64,000 nucleotides of DNA from Opitutaceae bacterium (GTDB lineage Bacteria > Verrucomicrobiota > Verrucomicrobiia > Opitutales > Opitutaceae): contig JACSRI010000113.1 in the NCBI GenBank assembly GCA_014879845.1, positions 1-64,000 on the forward strand, read 5' to 3'. Both the position numbers and the translations under genes were made by a program. Each line of letters opens with the position of its first letter. Positions within the stretch are counted from its first letter, which is position 1. Positions 63,000-64,000 of the stretch are shown piece by piece. The notes under the pieces are model-generated. The model saw only the letters and a program-made list of their open reading frames with translations. It had not been told where the DNA came from and did not search any database.

Positions 63000-63536
63000 A
63001 TGAAAACCACAATCTTCAGCGTCATCGCCACGACCGCAGCACTCGCCGCCTCCAGCGCCGCGTTCGGCACCAACGGCAGCGCGTCGAAGGCTGCGGCTCA
63101 GGTCGCCTACAACGAGCCCGAAAAGTTCACCGATTTCCGGATGTCCGAGTACTACTCCGACTCCGATGCCGAGATCCTGCAGAAGGAACTCACCCGTTCC
63201 ATCGTCCGCACGGCCGAGCACGCCCTGCCGCCCGGCTACACGATCAACATCCGCTTCACCGACATCGACCTGGCCGGGGACATCAACCCCTTCCACCGCT
63301 CGAACATGAACGACGTGCGCATCTACCAGAGCATCTACGCGCCGCGCCTGACCTTCGACTATGCGGTGCTCGATGCCGAGGGGAACACCGTGCTGACGGG
63401 CTCGGAAAAGCTACTCGACATGGCCTATGACATGCGCCTGCGCATGCCCGACACCGACTACACGCGCGTCGAGGCCGACCTGATGCGCGACTTCGTCAAC
63501 GGCCTCGGCCGCAAGATCGCCAGGGCCCAGGCCTGA
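63000..63536 (+). CDS. DUF3016 family exported protein
   Basis: A 178-residue protein with a signal peptide (MKTTIFSVIATTAALAASS). The mature domain matches DUF3016: VAYNEPEKFTDFR at its start, GYTINIRFTDIDLAGDINPF in the middle and MPDTDYTRVEADLMRDFVNG at the end. Members are periplasmic or outer-membrane-linked with unknown role. A terminator follows the gene. The ATG at 63000 has no clear Shine-Dalgarno. Confidence 0.9.
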   Translation: MKTTIFSVIATTAALAASSAAFGTNGSASKAAAQVAYNEPEKFTDFRMSEYYSDSDAEILQKELTRSIVRTAEHALPPGYTINIRFTDIDLAGDINPFHRSNMNDVRIYQSIYAPRLTFDYAVLDAEGNTVLTGSEKLLDMAYDMRLRMPDTDYTRVEADLMRDFVNGLGRKIARAQA

Positions 63537-63554
63537 GACGCGTCTCCACACTTT

Positions 63555-63576
63555 GGAGCCGGAGGGGTCCGGCTCC
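63555..63576. terminator. First hairpin after DUF3016 gene
   Basis: A perfect 9-bp stem (63555-63563 with 63568-63576) closes a GGGG loop 18 bp after the stop. It lacks a T-tract and precedes the stronger terminator below. Confidence 0.6.
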
Positions 63577-63607
63577 TTGACAGCAGCTGGATTGGGTTAG
63601 GAAACAG

Positions 63608-63644
63608 AACGGCGCCCGTTGGGTTCGGGCGCCGTTTCTTTTTT
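63608..63644. terminator. Strong intrinsic terminator after DUF3016 gene
   Basis: An 11-bp perfect stem (63608-63618 with 63626-63636) with a 7-nt loop is followed by TTCTTTTTT on the + strand. It sits before the convergent ATP-grasp gene and may serve both. Confidence 0.92.
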
Positions 63645-63653
63645 GAGACCGCC

Positions 63654-64000
63654 CTACCCGCGCACGGCGGTGAGCCCGAGCCGCACGATGCGCTCGATGA
63701 GCCGCGGGTAGTCCAGGCCCGCCTTCTCCGCCGACAGGGCGAAATCCTCGCCCTCGGCGAGAAACGGATTCGGGTTGGCCTCGATGAACACGACCTCGTT
63801 CTGCGGGGTCAGGCGCAGATCGAGCCGCGCGTAGCCATCGATGGCGAGCAGATGGTAGATGCGCCGACAGATGCGCTGGATGTCACGCAAAACCTCCGGC
63901 GTGAGATTCTCGGCGAATCGGCTCTCGATGCCCCAGCGTTTGCGGTAGGCGTCGTTCCACTTCGCCGTATAGGTGGCGATGCGCGGTTCGTCCGGCGGCA
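63654..64000 (-). CDS. ATP-grasp protein, D-alanine-D-alanine ligase-like (5' part outside window)
   Basis: The frame is open from the window edge. The visible part contains IATYTAKWNDAYRKRWGIES, then YARLDLRLTPQNEVVFIEANPNPFL near the end. That includes the metal-binding glutamate and asparagine of the ATP-grasp site (EANPN). This is the C-terminal third of a D-Ala-D-Ala ligase-like enzyme; the pattern matches stand-alone ATP-grasp relatives more than Ddl itself, which usually has INTxPG instead. Substrate is unknown. Its start lies beyond position 64000. Confidence 0.85.
   Translation of the reverse strand, partial: PPDEPRIATYTAKWNDAYRKRWGIESRFAENLTPEVLRDIQRICRRIYHLLAIDGYARLDLRLTPQNEVVFIEANPNPFLAEGEDFALSAEKAGLDYPRLIERIVRLGLTAVRG

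Overview
The window is GC-rich (roughly 70 %) bacterial chromosome, densely coded, with many ATGA/GTGA stop-start overlaps and few obvious Shine-Dalgarno sites. The gene content points to a Verrucomicrobia/Opitutaceae-type genome. Markers are a PEP-CTERM/exosortase locus, a beta-helix protein with a duplicated C-terminal module, a sugar-transfer ATP-grasp protein, GH28/GH97 glycosidases and a cytochrome c nitrite reductase. This is inference from family content; no 16S gene is present. No rRNA, tRNA, CRISPR array, intact insertion sequence or prophage was seen.

Layout. 1-5.2 kb: 3' part of nrfA, a small periplasmic protein, then a MacB/LolD-type ABC exporter (ATPase + permease) followed by a DUF3299 protein and a HAD phosphatase. 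A perfect 26-bp inverted repeat holds the stop codons of the HAD gene and of the convergent CinA-like gene. 5.2-9.3 kb: CinA-like amidase, zincin-like protein, probable lipoprotein, a coupled DUF167 / SET-domain / LysM-amidase run and a second amidase. 9.4-16.0 kb, the most interesting block: a TetR regulator, a CreB/CreC-like two-component system, a VIT/vWA surface protein ending in a PEP-CTERM tail, an exosortase with an intact Cys/Arg/His triad and an EpsI-like partner. It reads as a self-contained, signal-controlled exosortase system with one dedicated substrate. A direct repeat resembling the E. coli cre tag lies between creC and the substrate gene.

16-24.8 kb: exonuclease III, a cystathionine gamma-synthase-like PLP enzyme, a frameshifted MmcB-like gene, a coiled-coil membrane protein, a three-gene cluster (ATP-grasp, small membrane protein, sugar kinase) and a two-part ThrE-type exporter. 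24.8-31.3 kb: a cobalamin-type uptake operon (TonB receptor, binding protein, permease, ATPase, cobyric acid synthase). It is divergent from a Fur-family regulator, with a Fur-like dyad between them and no recognisable B12 riboswitch. 31.4-46.9 kb: hybrid histidine kinase, inositol-phosphatase-like enzyme, beta-helix protein, GH28 enzyme, a decayed GH5-like remnant with three in-frame TGA codons, HDOD protein, hydrolase, YebC, lipoate ligase-like protein and DUF4139 protein.

47-49.6 kb: an ECF sigma factor, its membrane anti-sigma factor and a DUF4097 protein in one operon. 49.8-64 kb: lytic transglycosylase, GH97, orphan response regulator, SprA-type zincin, glycine-rich RRM protein, ROK protein, coiled-coil protein, an exchanger-like membrane protein, L,D-transpeptidase, Dabb and DUF3016 proteins, and the 3' part of a D-Ala-D-Ala-ligase-like ATP-grasp gene. 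Several convergent pairs share hairpins that could serve as bidirectional terminators.
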